Assembly: GCF_025971945.1 (NCBI RefSeq)
Contig: NZ_JAPDHW010000004.1
Coordinates: forward strand, 124,001 to 188,000
Length of the DNA stretch: 64,000 nt
DNA from: Chryseobacterium kimseyorum
GTDB lineage: Bacteria > Bacteroidota > Bacteroidia > Flavobacteriales > Weeksellaceae
Reading direction: 5' to 3'
This document shows, piece by piece, positions 9,188-16,960 of this stretch (its first letter is position 1; each line of letters begins with the position of its first letter). Position numbers and translations under genes: made by a program. The notes beneath the pieces are model-generated. The model worked only from the letters and a program-made list of their open reading frames with translations. It ran no database searches and was not told the DNA's origin.

Positions 9188-9252
9188 ATATATATTGAGT
9201 TTTAATTGTCTAAATTTAAAAATAAAAAAACCTACAATAATTCAGTGATTTA

Positions 9253-9368
9253 GAGTAAACTCCTGATCTCCACGATTTGATCTGATTCCTTCTCTCTGTA
9301 ATCTGCGTAATGCAGCACGCCATTGAAAAGACTTTCGAACATTAATTGTTTAGTGTTGAGTTTACCTT
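9253..9368 (-). ncRNA. Candidate 6S-like (6S-Flavo type) small RNA
   Basis: The spacer between zapA and rny has no reading frame but can fold into one long closed structure. GTAAACTC at 9255-9262 is the exact reverse complement of GAGTTTAC at 9358-9365, so an 8-bp stem closes about 95 bases. An internal hairpin (CTGC/GCAG, 9303-9315) sits near the middle of what would be a large bubble. In gammaproteobacteria the 6S gene ssrS lies next to zapA, and a flavobacterial 6S motif (6S-Flavo) has been described. Position and fold fit, but the match to that model is from memory. Strand is inferred from the flanking genes. A run of T follows on the minus strand near 9225-9232. Confidence 0.5.
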
Positions 9369-9410
9369 AATGTGTTAGAATTACTGTAGGCAGTTTTTTG
9401 CGGAAAAATT

Positions 9411-9698
9411 TTATTTTCCAACTTCATTCAACGTCTGATTAATTTTTGCTAATCTTTCGTTGGTTGAATTTATATTTTTTTCGTAGTTCATAGATACCAC
9501 TTCTGCATTGGTTCCCAGTTTAAGGGCACACATTGCCAAAGCATCCTGTTTATCTCTCACATCGAAATTCTGTTCAAAATCTTTAATCATATTTTCAATC
9601 TGCTTCCCCACTTTGCGTAGAGTTTCTTCCTCTGCTGCGGGTACATTCAGCGGATATACTCTTCCTGCAATGTTGATGGTTATTCTCCTTACCTCCAT
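9411..9698 (-). CDS. zapA: Cell division protein ZapA
   Basis: ZapA binds FtsZ and promotes Z-ring bundling. The start is taken as the ATG at 9698, giving 95 residues beginning MEVRRITINIAGRVYPLNV, the family's N-terminal beta hairpin, followed by the long dimer/tetramer helix (EEETLRKVGKQIENMIKDFE and onward) and a C-terminal coiled coil. A longer in-frame start at 9731 exists, but the ATG at 9698 overlaps the upstream gene's stop as TAATG, which points to translational coupling. Neighbours are the coiled-coil gene upstream and the RNA/rny downstream. Confidence 0.92.
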   Translation of the reverse strand: MEVRRITINIAGRVYPLNVPAAEEETLRKVGKQIENMIKDFEQNFDVRDKQDALAMCALKLGTNAEVVSMNYEKNINSTNERLAKINQTLNEVGK

Positions 9699-10000
9699 TA
9701 TAGTCCACTGTTTTGAAGCTGTGCAATACAAAAGTCTACTTCTTTCACCAATCTGTTGATATGGTTTTTCATGAGTCTGTTGTGTTCAGGATTTCCTGAT
9801 ATTGCCGAATACAATTTTATATTTTTCTGTTCTTCTGCTAATACCTGATTTTTCTTTCTCTCCTCATCATATTTCTTCTTCAAGTCTTCATGCTCTTTAT
9901 TCAACTCTGATAACTTTTCAGAAAGATTTTGATGACTTTTATGAAGGTTCAAAATCTTTTTTTCCAGTTCTGAAAAATTGTTTTCTAATTCTTGAAGCAT
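9698..10000 (-). CDS. Coiled-coil protein, ZapB-like candidate division partner
   Basis: A 100-residue, almost entirely helical protein. Heptad-type hydrophobics run from residue 1 to about 65 (LQELENNFSELEKKILNLH, EKLSELNKEHEDLKKKYDEE), and a short C-terminal segment (RLMKNHINRLVKEVDFCIAQL) could form a second helix. No catalytic motif is present. Its stop overlaps the zapA start by one base (TAATG), so the two products are likely made together. A ZapB-like or other ZapA/FtsZ-associated role is an inference from the coiled coil and coupling, not from a recognised domain. Confidence 0.75.
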   Translation of the reverse strand: MLQELENNFSELEKKILNLHKSHQNLSEKLSELNKEHEDLKKKYDEERKKNQVLAEEQKNIKLYSAISGNPEHNRLMKNHINRLVKEVDFCIAQLQNSGL

Positions 10001-10088
10001 TTCAGGTTTCTAAATATTCTAACTAATAGCAAAAATATGAAAATAAAAAGACTAACAAAAATAAAAGTCTCTATATTTTGACTAAAAA

Positions 10089-10117
10089 CAAAAAGGAGAT
10101 GCCAAAGCACCTCCTTC
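10089..10117 (-). terminator. Terminator after porT
   Basis: On the minus strand GGAGGTGC-tttg-GCATCTCC forms an 8-bp stem with one G-T wobble, followed by CTTTTTG. It lies 22 bases beyond the porT stop codon. Confidence 0.8.
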
Positions 10118-10138
10118 CTATATTAAATTTTTATTATA

Positions 10139-10921
10139 TTACTCAAATTTCAAAACAAACATTACAGCTCTTGTCTGTAAAGTAGATACTGCAGCAGACC
10201 AATAAGGCGGCGTCGTTGCATTATCAGCTACCATTTCGTTGTTCATAAAGAAAGTACCTCTGATAGCAGGAGTCAGTTTAAATTTATTAAAATAGAACTG
10301 AATTCCCATCTCTGCAGACCACGCAAAGTTGTGCGTTGTCGATCTGAAAACCTGCTGTTGGTTATCATCTTCTGAATCAGAATTTGACTGTAGATTCACG
10401 ATATAGTTTACCCCAGCTGCGATATAAGGTCTTGAATTGTACCACCTTTCACCATGTAATTCTAATAAAACAGGTACGTCTACTAAAGTAGATTTAATTT
10501 CTCTCACTCTGTCTTTATCAGTCAAACCAATTGGTGTAAAGGGAGGGTTCTGAGGATTACCATTTTGGTAAACGTCATTATATTGAGTATTGAAATCTAA
10601 CTGTCTTTGAGCAAACTGCAAACCTGGCTCTACTCTCACATCCAGATAATCATTTAATCTGAATTTTGTGATAAGACCTGCACCAAAACTGATACTTTCT
10701 TTTGAAGTAACAAGATTCTGATTTCCGTTCATCCCATATCTTGGGTGAAGAACGATGCGGTAGTCTAGTCTATTTCCGTTTAAAAAGAAACCCCAACTGA
10801 ATTTCTGCTGGTCAAAGTCCTCCAGCTTATCCATCCTGTTACGAGTTCTAAATTGAGCATCTGCAAAACTTGCAATACTAACTGAGGCTAAAACCAGAGC
10901 TTTTAATAGAAATTTATTCAT
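10139..10921 (-). CDS. porT: Type IX secretion outer-membrane protein PorT
   Basis: A 260-residue outer-membrane beta-barrel protein with a Sec signal peptide (cleavage near FADAQ, residues 20-23). Alternating hydrophobic strands follow (KFSWGFFLNGNRLDYRIVL, ESISFGAGLITKFRLNDYL, DVRVEPGLQFAQRQLDF) and the protein ends with a C-terminal aromatic strand (FVLKFE), typical of Bam-assembled barrels. In Bacteroidetes the PorT/SprT gene of the type IX secretion/gliding machinery commonly lies beside ubiE, as here (3-base gap). The name rests on the PorT-like sequence pattern plus that neighbourhood; a generic porin-family protein is the alternative. It ends the three-gene minus-strand operon and has its own terminator. 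Confidence 0.82.
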   Translation of the reverse strand: MNKFLLKALVLASVSIASFADAQFRTRNRMDKLEDFDQQKFSWGFFLNGNRLDYRIVLHPRYGMNGNQNLVTSKESISFGAGLITKFRLNDYLDVRVEPGLQFAQRQLDFNTQYNDVYQNGNPQNPPFTPIGLTDKDRVREIKSTLVDVPVLLELHGERWYNSRPYIAAGVNYIVNLQSNSDSEDDNQQQVFRSTTHNFAWSAEMGIQFYFNKFKLTPAIRGTFFMNNEMVADNATTPPYWSAAVSTLQTRAVMFVLKFE

Positions 10922-10924
10922 AGG

Positions 10925-11656
10925 TTATTTTGTTGCTTTATAAATTGTGGCTATACCTAAACTTAATTTTTTATATTCTACTTTTTTGAATCCTGTATCT
11001 AAAAGTATTTGTCTCATTTTTTCTCCAAACGGAAAAGCATTTACAGAATCCGGAAGATAAGTATACGCCCTGTTGTCTTTAGAAACCAATCTTCCGATTG
11101 CCGGTAATATATTTTTGAAATAAAACATATAAAACGGTCCCAAAAAACCCTCTACTTTTGAGAACTCAAGAATGTATACACTCTTGTTTTCTTTCACTAC
11201 CCTTCTCAGCTCTGCCAAACCTTTGGTAAGGTTTTCAAAATTCCTTACTCCAAATGCAACGGAAACAGCATCAAATCTATTGTCCTCGAAAGGTAAATTT
11301 TCTGCATCCCCTTTCTGCATAGAAATTTTGCCGTCTAATTTAAGTTTTTTTATTTTAATAACGCCAACATTTAACATTTGTTGCGATAAATCTAAACCAA
11401 CTACTTTTGCATTGGTTCCTTTCTCCACTGCAATTGCCAAATCGCCGGTTCCGGTAGCTACATCAAGAACTTCCTGAGGTGCATCCTCCTTCATCATCTT
11501 CACCAGTTTATTTCTCCACAGAACATCTATTTTCATAGATAATGCATGGTTCAGCAAATCGTATTTTGGTGCTATATTGTCGAACATATCCTCTACCTGG
11601 CTTTTTTTCGTAGCCTCAGAGTTGTAGGGTGTTACTTTGTTGATATCGTTTGTCAA
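10925..11656 (-). CDS. ubiE: Demethylmenaquinone methyltransferase
   Basis: SAM-dependent C-methylation of demethylmenaquinone, the last step of menaquinone synthesis (ubiE/menG family). The 243-residue protein has MFDNIAPKYDLLNHALSMKID near residues 24-44, SAM motif I VLDVATGTGDLAIA (near 79-92), GDAENLPFEDNRFDAVSVAFGVRN and the C-terminal LSLGIATIYKATK. These are diagnostic for the family. It overlaps the upstream membrane-protein gene by 4 bases (ATGA) and is 3 bases from porT, so one transcript is likely. Menaquinone as sole quinone fits Flavobacteriia. Confidence 0.96.
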   Translation of the reverse strand: MTNDINKVTPYNSEATKKSQVEDMFDNIAPKYDLLNHALSMKIDVLWRNKLVKMMKEDAPQEVLDVATGTGDLAIAVEKGTNAKVVGLDLSQQMLNVGVIKIKKLKLDGKISMQKGDAENLPFEDNRFDAVSVAFGVRNFENLTKGLAELRRVVKENKSVYILEFSKVEGFLGPFYMFYFKNILPAIGRLVSKDNRAYTYLPDSVNAFPFGEKMRQILLDTGFKKVEYKKLSLGIATIYKATK

Positions 11657-12222
11657 AACTTGTAATATTCTTTATAATAATTAAGGTAATCTTGTTTTCT
11701 GAAGATCTTTGAGCGGGATTCTACTTTATCAATATTCTTTATCAGTTGATCATAGTCTTCATCTACATTATAGTAAAAGTCTTCTGTATAAAGCTTATTG
11801 AAATGTTTTGCACCTCCAAAATACGGTTTTCCGTCTATGATGGTTTTATCCAACGCCAAAAGTAATGAATCTTTTTTAAGATTGTACCCATAAAATTGAC
11901 GATTAACGTAATAATCCTTATGAGCAATGTTGATAAGACCTCTTATTTTGTTCACTTCAAATGCAGAATCGTATAATAATTTCTTATTCTGATCAAAAAC
12001 TTTGATTGAATTTTTACCCTTTTTAAGGTCAACCGTAACGTACTGTCCAGCTGATATAATCCCTTCCGAACCATTATTAATCTTATAAAAATACGTATTG
12101 GGAGTAGGATTATCTACGAGGTAATAATTTTTTTTAGCTAAGAAAAAGAAGTACACTCCAAAAGCAAGTATAAAGACTGCAGATGCTATAAGTAACCCTT
12201 TTAAGGACGGATTGTTTTTCAT
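11653..12222 (-). CDS. Hypothetical single-pass membrane protein
   Basis: A 189-residue protein with one TM helix (about residues 8-30, LLIASAVFILAFGVYFFF) and an extracytoplasmic region of mixed beta strands rich in Tyr and Lys (residues 31-189). The region begins with YYLVDNPTPNTYFYKINNG. No catalytic motif or named domain was recognised. It opens the operon with ubiE (4-base overlap) and porT. Association with the cell envelope is inferred from topology and from sharing a transcript with porT. Confidence 0.75.
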   Translation of the reverse strand: MKNNPSLKGLLIASAVFILAFGVYFFFLAKKNYYLVDNPTPNTYFYKINNGSEGIISAGQYVTVDLKKGKNSIKVFDQNKKLLYDSAFEVNKIRGLINIAHKDYYVNRQFYGYNLKKDSLLLALDKTIIDGKPYFGGAKHFNKLYTEDFYYNVDEDYDQLIKNIDKVESRSKIFRKQDYLNYYKEYYKF

Positions 12223-12289
12223 AGATTGTAAAGCACAATTTTTGCAAATTTAATAATATTTTTAATTCTTTCTTATTAATATTAATTAT

Positions 12290-12297
12290 TAACTTTG
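12290..12297 (+). promoter_or_regulatory. -7 promoter element for the FabH-like gene
   Basis: TAACTTTG fits TAnnTTTG and lies 25 bases before the ATG at 12323 in the divergent spacer. Confidence 0.45.
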
Positions 12298-12322
12298 CAT
12301 CTTTATAAAATCATTTAAACGA

Positions 12323-13390
12323 ATGCCGAATACGATCATTATTGGTTCTGGATCTTACATTCCTAACAGAGTTATTGGTAGAGATTATTTTCTAAATTCT
12401 GAATTCTATACCGATGAAGGCGAAAAAATAGATAAGCCAACAGAAGAAATCATCTCAAAATTTGTAGAAATTACGGAAATTGAGAACAGAAGATACATTG
12501 AAGACGACACTTCAAATTCAAAGATAGGTTACGAAGCTTCAAAAATTGCTCTGGAAGATGCAAACGTTGACGGTGAAGATTTAGATTATATTATCTACGC
12601 GAGTAACTTCGGAGAAGTGGGAACCAATGGCGCAGCGAGCTTTATGCCAAATATGGCCGGCAGAGTTAAGAATCATTTAGGCATTAAAAACAGAAAATGT
12701 ATTACCTATGATATGATATTCGGCTGTCCTGGTTGGGTTGAGGCAATGATTTTAGCAGACAATCTTATTAAAGCAGGAGTAGCAAAAACTATTTTGGTAG
12801 TTGGTGCAGAAACTTTAAGCCGAGTAACCGATCCTTACGACAGAAATAAAATGATTTTTGCAGACGGTGCCGGCGCAGTTGTGGTAAAAGCAACTGACGA
12901 AGAAAACGTCGGAATTATCTCTCACAATACAATCTGCGACAACGGTCCAGAGCTGGAATATTTAAGAAATGGTGCTTCTATCAACAAAGATTTTGACGAT
13001 CAGAAGCTTTACATCAGAATGATGGGTAGAAAAATCTACGAATACGCACTCAAAAACGTTCCCACTGCAATCAAAGAAACTATTGAAGATGCAGGGCTTT
13101 CCATTGAAGACATTGATAAAATTTTAATTCATCAGGCGAATGCAAAGATGGATTATGCTATGATTGAAAGACTTCACAAACTTTATGATGTGAAAGATTA
13201 TGATCATGCAATCTCACCGATGACGATTCAGGAGTTTGGAAATTCTTCTGTTGCCACCATTCCAACCATGTTTGATTTAATAATTAAAGGAAAAATGGAC
13301 GGTCATTCGTTTAAAGATAAAGGGAACATTGTGATGACGTCGGTAGGTGCCGGAATGAACATCAATGCGATCGTTTATAAATTTCCTTAA
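12323..13390 (+). CDS. 3-oxoacyl-ACP synthase III family protein (FabH-like)
   Basis: Thiolase-fold condensing enzyme. The 355-residue protein has the active-site Cys in IFGCPGWVEAM (near residue 135), His in LIHQANAKMDYAM and Asn in EFGNSSVATIP, forming the FabH Cys-His-Asn triad. It is longer than typical FabH (about 317-330), with an extended N-terminus that includes NSEFYTDEGEKID. It does not sit with fatty-acid genes. FabH-like paralogs with other acyl substrates are common in Bacteroidetes, so the precise reaction is open; chain initiation from acetyl- or branched acyl-CoA is the family's usual role. A terminator follows. Confidence 0.88.
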   Translation: MPNTIIIGSGSYIPNRVIGRDYFLNSEFYTDEGEKIDKPTEEIISKFVEITEIENRRYIEDDTSNSKIGYEASKIALEDANVDGEDLDYIIYASNFGEVGTNGAASFMPNMAGRVKNHLGIKNRKCITYDMIFGCPGWVEAMILADNLIKAGVAKTILVVGAETLSRVTDPYDRNKMIFADGAGAVVVKATDEENVGIISHNTICDNGPELEYLRNGASINKDFDDQKLYIRMMGRKIYEYALKNVPTAIKETIEDAGLSIEDIDKILIHQANAKMDYAMIERLHKLYDVKDYDHAISPMTIQEFGNSSVATIPTMFDLIIKGKMDGHSFKDKGNIVMTSVGAGMNINAIVYKFP

Positions 13391-13416
13391 GACTAAAATT
13401 TAATTTAAAAAATATT

Positions 13417-13452
13417 AAAAAGCACAGAGGATTTTTTCTTTTGTGCTTTTTT
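13417..13452 (+). terminator. Terminator after the FabH-like gene
   Basis: AAAAAGCACA / TGTGCTTTTTT stem with a T-rich loop, between the FabH-like and metallophosphoesterase genes. Confidence 0.75.
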
Positions 13453-13463
13453 AAAACTCAGTT

Positions 13464-14669
13464 ATGCAAAGAAATTTTTTAATAATAGCTGCTATCTTCC
13501 TGTTTCTTGAAGTTTATATCTATCAGGCAATAAGAACTTTAACTGACAACTCATGGATGAAGGCAGGATACTGTATTTTATCTCTGGCTATCTACGGATT
13601 CTTCGCATACGAAGTTTCCCATTTCCAGAGATCAGACAGAAGTACGATGAGAGCTCAGATTATGATCTCACTATTTTTGGTTTTTATTTTACCTAAGATT
13701 TTCATCGTATTATTTTTACTCATTGACGACATTTTCAGAACCGGAGGTTATTTGGTAGGTTTAACGAGGCCTGCAGAAAACTTCTTTCCGGAAAGAAGAA
13801 AGTTCCTGAGCATTATGGGACTTGGTCTGGGCGGTGTTCTTTCTGCCTTATTTATTGACGGAATTACTTTTGGAAAGTACAGACATACCGTAAGGAAAGT
13901 TAAAGTAAAAATTAAAAACCTTCCCAAAAGCTTCAAAGGATACAAAATCATTCAGATTTCAGACGTTCACAGCGGAAGTTTCTCTGACCCCAGTAAATTG
14001 GAGCACGCGATTGAGTTAATGAACGAACAGGACGCGGATTTGGTTTTATTTACCGGAGACATGGTCAACAATGTTTCTGATGAATTCAAACCATTTATAC
14101 CTCTTTTTTCTAAAATAAAAGCAAAAGATGGTAAGTTTGCCGTGTTAGGAAATCATGATTACGGAGATTATGTGTCATGGGAATCACCAAACGCAAAAAA
14201 GATAAATCTTGATGCGCTGATCGATTATGAAAAGCAGGCAGGTTTTGATATGCTGATGAACGAACACCGGGCAATCGACAGAAACGGAGAGAAATTATAT
14301 ATTTTAGGTGTGGAAAACTGGGGATTAAAACCTTTTCCACAATTTGGGAAAATAGATAAAGCTTTGGAAGGGATACCGCAAAACGCAGCAAAAATATTAA
14401 TGAGCCACGACCCTACTCACTTCGATTACGTGGTTAAAAAACATCCCGCAGACATCAGTTTGACACTTTCCGGTCATACGCATGGAATGCAGTTTGGGTT
14501 AGACCTGAAAAACATTAAATGGTCACCAGTGCAGTACCGTTACCCAAAATGGGCGGATCTGTATGAAAGTGAAGGGAAAATGCTTTATGTGAACCGTGGT
14601 TTCGGAGTTTTAGGATATCCGGGAAGAGTTGGGGTATTGCCTGAGATTACTCTTTTTGAACTTTCATAA
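13464..14669 (+). CDS. Membrane metallophosphoesterase (calcineurin-like)
   Basis: A 401-residue protein with several N-terminal TM helices (about residues 4-22, 35-50, 70-95 and 115-135) joined to a calcineurin-type phosphoesterase domain. The domain shows all metal-binding blocks: ISDVHSG (near 168), FTGDMVNN (near 196), LGNHDYGDYV (near 228), SHDPTHFDY (near 313) and SGHTHGMQFG (near 335). It belongs to the YkuE/YaeI-like group, some members of which act on UDP-2,3-diacylglucosamine or phospholipids; the substrate here is not determined. The catalytic domain's side of the membrane depends on the TM count and is not certain. Confidence 0.88.
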   Translation: MQRNFLIIAAIFLFLEVYIYQAIRTLTDNSWMKAGYCILSLAIYGFFAYEVSHFQRSDRSTMRAQIMISLFLVFILPKIFIVLFLLIDDIFRTGGYLVGLTRPAENFFPERRKFLSIMGLGLGGVLSALFIDGITFGKYRHTVRKVKVKIKNLPKSFKGYKIIQISDVHSGSFSDPSKLEHAIELMNEQDADLVLFTGDMVNNVSDEFKPFIPLFSKIKAKDGKFAVLGNHDYGDYVSWESPNAKKINLDALIDYEKQAGFDMLMNEHRAIDRNGEKLYILGVENWGLKPFPQFGKIDKALEGIPQNAAKILMSHDPTHFDYVVKKHPADISLTLSGHTHGMQFGLDLKNIKWSPVQYRYPKWADLYESEGKMLYVNRGFGVLGYPGRVGVLPEITLFELS

Positions 14670-14695
14670 ATTAACTCCTTAAAATTATATCACGT

Positions 14696-15010
14696 ATGAA
14701 AATAATTGATTTTGAATCTAAATCCTGGTTTTTTCTAAGTGATAACACAGATTACTACATTGACGTAAGCTGCAATCTGTCATTTGTTGGCTTCAATATG
14801 CTGATCAGACTAGAAAGTCTAGAATTAAATGAATATCATAGCCGTGGGAGTGTTTATTTGCGCTCTCTTGCAAAAGACATCCAGCAACTGGCTTTATCTA
14901 AATACAGTGAGCGAAATATAAAAGGTCCGGCTGAAAGATTGGCAAATGAGGCAGTGATTAAATTTTTAGAAGAAGGTCGTAATACTGATATAAACAATCA
15001 AAATATATAA
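14696..15010 (+). CDS. Hypothetical protein
   Basis: A 104-residue soluble protein with no signal peptide or TM segment. The N-terminal half looks beta-rich (MKIIDFESKSWFFLSDNTDY) and the C-terminal half helical (RSLAKDIQQLALSKYSERN). No family was recognised. It follows the metallophosphoesterase by 26 bases and its 3' end overlaps that of the convergent deacetylase-like gene by 13 bases. Codon use resembles its neighbours, so it is probably a real gene. Confidence 0.6.
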   Translation: MKIIDFESKSWFFLSDNTDYYIDVSCNLSFVGFNMLIRLESLELNEYHSRGSVYLRSLAKDIQQLALSKYSERNIKGPAERLANEAVIKFLEEGRNTDINNQNI

Positions 15011-15750
15011 TCCTTCATCCGTGATGTCGCCAGCTCTTTTTCATTAATCCAGGCCAGGAAATCTTCCAGTTTATCTTCCATTTTTTTACCGCAGTTATAC
15101 CTTCTGTAGAATGGTACTTTAAACTGATATTTCTTCACATCGGTGAACTGCCAGACATCAAGGTATACCAAAACAAAATCATCATTTTTCAGCGTCTCAA
15201 AAACCATATTCTGATAATATTTCATTGGCAGTGTCTGAAACACAAAATCATTATATGGAAGTTGGCTGTATGGCGAGATACTCTCCGGAACAATACTGAT
15301 TCCGTTTTCCTCACTAATTTCAGAATCTCTTTTCAGGCGTTTAAAAGGAAACAGAATGTCTGCATGATCAATGTTTGAGATATAGTTAAATCCCATTAAT
15401 TTCAGATCGTTTTCGCTAATCTTAAATTCTTTCTGACGAATACCCCTGATCTGTTTATCAAGAAATTCTTCCATTGATTTTTTGGTTTCTTCAATTTGAG
15501 ATGCGGAAGAATTTTTATTGTAAAAAGCAATTTCATGCCCTTGCGCAGAAATTGCTTTAAGCAGATTTTTAAGTTTTTCTACAATCGAAATTTCAATAAA
15601 AAAACTTGCCTTCACTTCATGAATATCTAAAATTCTAAGTACTGATTTTGTATTGGCTATGGTGATTTCCAGCCTCTCCATATCAGTAATCTGAGACCCG
15701 TTTCGAGTCTCAGATTCAATATTCATAACATTAAAGGTTAATAATACCAT
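14998..15750 (-). CDS. Degenerate polysaccharide deacetylase-like protein
   Basis: A 250-residue protein with the layout of the NodB-type deacetylase fold: LLTFNVMNIES at the start, EVKASFFIEISIVEK near residue 47, AQGHEIAFYNKNSS near 68-81, and FVLVYLDVWQFTDVK near 197-211. In active homologs these blocks read roughly TFDxE, ATFF, GHEIxxHxxxH and FHPWEFTD. Here the first Asp is Asn, the histidines of the HxxxH metal site are absent, and the late His is Asp. Metal binding and deacetylation are therefore unlikely, and a binding or structural role is more plausible. It has no signal peptide. It overlaps the convergent hypothetical gene by 13 bases. Confidence 0.7.
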   Translation of the reverse strand: MVLLTFNVMNIESETRNGSQITDMERLEITIANTKSVLRILDIHEVKASFFIEISIVEKLKNLLKAISAQGHEIAFYNKNSSASQIEETKKSMEEFLDKQIRGIRQKEFKISENDLKLMGFNYISNIDHADILFPFKRLKRDSEISEENGISIVPESISPYSQLPYNDFVFQTLPMKYYQNMVFETLKNDDFVLVYLDVWQFTDVKKYQFKVPFYRRYNCGKKMEDKLEDFLAWINEKELATSRMKDYIF

Positions 15751-15834
15751 TTAAAGTAATTTTAAATTAAAATTTATAAATAATTAATAATCAGATGTTA
15801 AATATAAATCTAATTAAAGTTAAACTTGACATTC

Positions 15835-16800
15835 TTATTTTTTATTTAATTTCACTTTTAGATTTTTAATCATATCTTTTGACATTTCAGAAATCCCGAA
15901 ATCGTAAGACAGATTCCAGTCTTTTTTAGCAACAGAATCATCAATTGACGATGGCCATGAATCTGCAATTGCCTGTCTGAAATCCGGTTTATAATCGATC
16001 TCAAATTCTGGAATTTCTTTCTTAATTTCCTTTGCCAATTGTTTTGGAGTGAAAGACATTCCACCTAAATTATACGAAGATCTTACTGTTAAATTTTCTT
16101 TGGGAGCTTCCATTAATTTCAATGTTGCATTAATGGCATCATCCATATACAACATCGGCATTGCAGTATCTTCAGAAATAAAACTAGTGTATTTCCCCTC
16201 TTCCACTGCTTCATAAAAAATCTCTACCGCGTAATCTGTGGTACCACCACCCGCCGGAGTTTTCCATGAGATCAAACCGGGATATCGGATGCTTCGAACA
16301 TCAACTCCATATTTATCGAAATAATATTCGCACCATTTTTCACCTGCCATTTTTGAAATTCCATACACCGTTGTAGGATTTAAAACTACATCCTGAGCTA
16401 CATCATTTTTAGGAATTCCTTTACCGAATACAGCAATAGAACTCGGCCAGAAAATCTTCTGAAGAAGACCTTCTTTTGCCATCTCACAAAAATGAAGAAG
16501 TGGTTCAAGATTCAGTTTCCATGCAAAAACCGGTTGTTTTTCTGAAGTTCCGGATAGTAATGATGCCAGATGATAAACAGTGGTAATTTCATAATCCTTA
16601 ATCACCTGCTTTACCAGTTGAGTATTGGTAACATCCATTCTTTCGTAATGACCGGCTGAAGTTATGCCTTTTTGGTATCTGTCAAGTCCGGAAGCGACTA
16701 CATTATCTGCTCCGTGAATTTCTACAAGTCTGTTGGTAAGCTCTGTGCCTATCTGACCCAAAGCTCCTGTGATGAGAATTTTTTCCGTATAGGATTCCAT
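15835..16800 (-). CDS. tdh: L-threonine 3-dehydrogenase, SDR (GalE-like) type
   Basis: NAD-dependent oxidation of threonine to 2-amino-3-ketobutyrate. The 321-residue extended short-chain dehydrogenase has the Rossmann motif ITGALGQIGTEL (near residues 10-21), YHLASLLSG, WPSSIAVFG (catalytic Ser region), TTVYGISK (the YxxxK pair) and IRYPGLISWKTPAGGGTTDYA, which is characteristic of GalE-like threonine dehydrogenases described in Flavobacterium and other bacteria. This differs from the zinc-dependent Tdh of E. coli. The partner ligase kbl is not adjacent. Divergent from ggt. Confidence 0.88.
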   Translation of the reverse strand: MESYTEKILITGALGQIGTELTNRLVEIHGADNVVASGLDRYQKGITSAGHYERMDVTNTQLVKQVIKDYEITTVYHLASLLSGTSEKQPVFAWKLNLEPLLHFCEMAKEGLLQKIFWPSSIAVFGKGIPKNDVAQDVVLNPTTVYGISKMAGEKWCEYYFDKYGVDVRSIRYPGLISWKTPAGGGTTDYAVEIFYEAVEEGKYTSFISEDTAMPMLYMDDAINATLKLMEAPKENLTVRSSYNLGGMSFTPKQLAKEIKKEIPEFEIDYKPDFRQAIADSWPSSIDDSVAKKDWNLSYDFGISEMSKDMIKNLKVKLNKK

Positions 16801-16960
16801 TTTTTATTTTTATATGATGAGTAAAAGCAAAAATAGAGATTTTGACTACTATAAGAAAACAAAATTGTAAATTCGAATATAATTTTTGTCATAAAAATTA
16901 ACCACAGGTTATAAACCAATTTAGCACTACATTTTATATCATTAAACTTCAATTTTCGTA

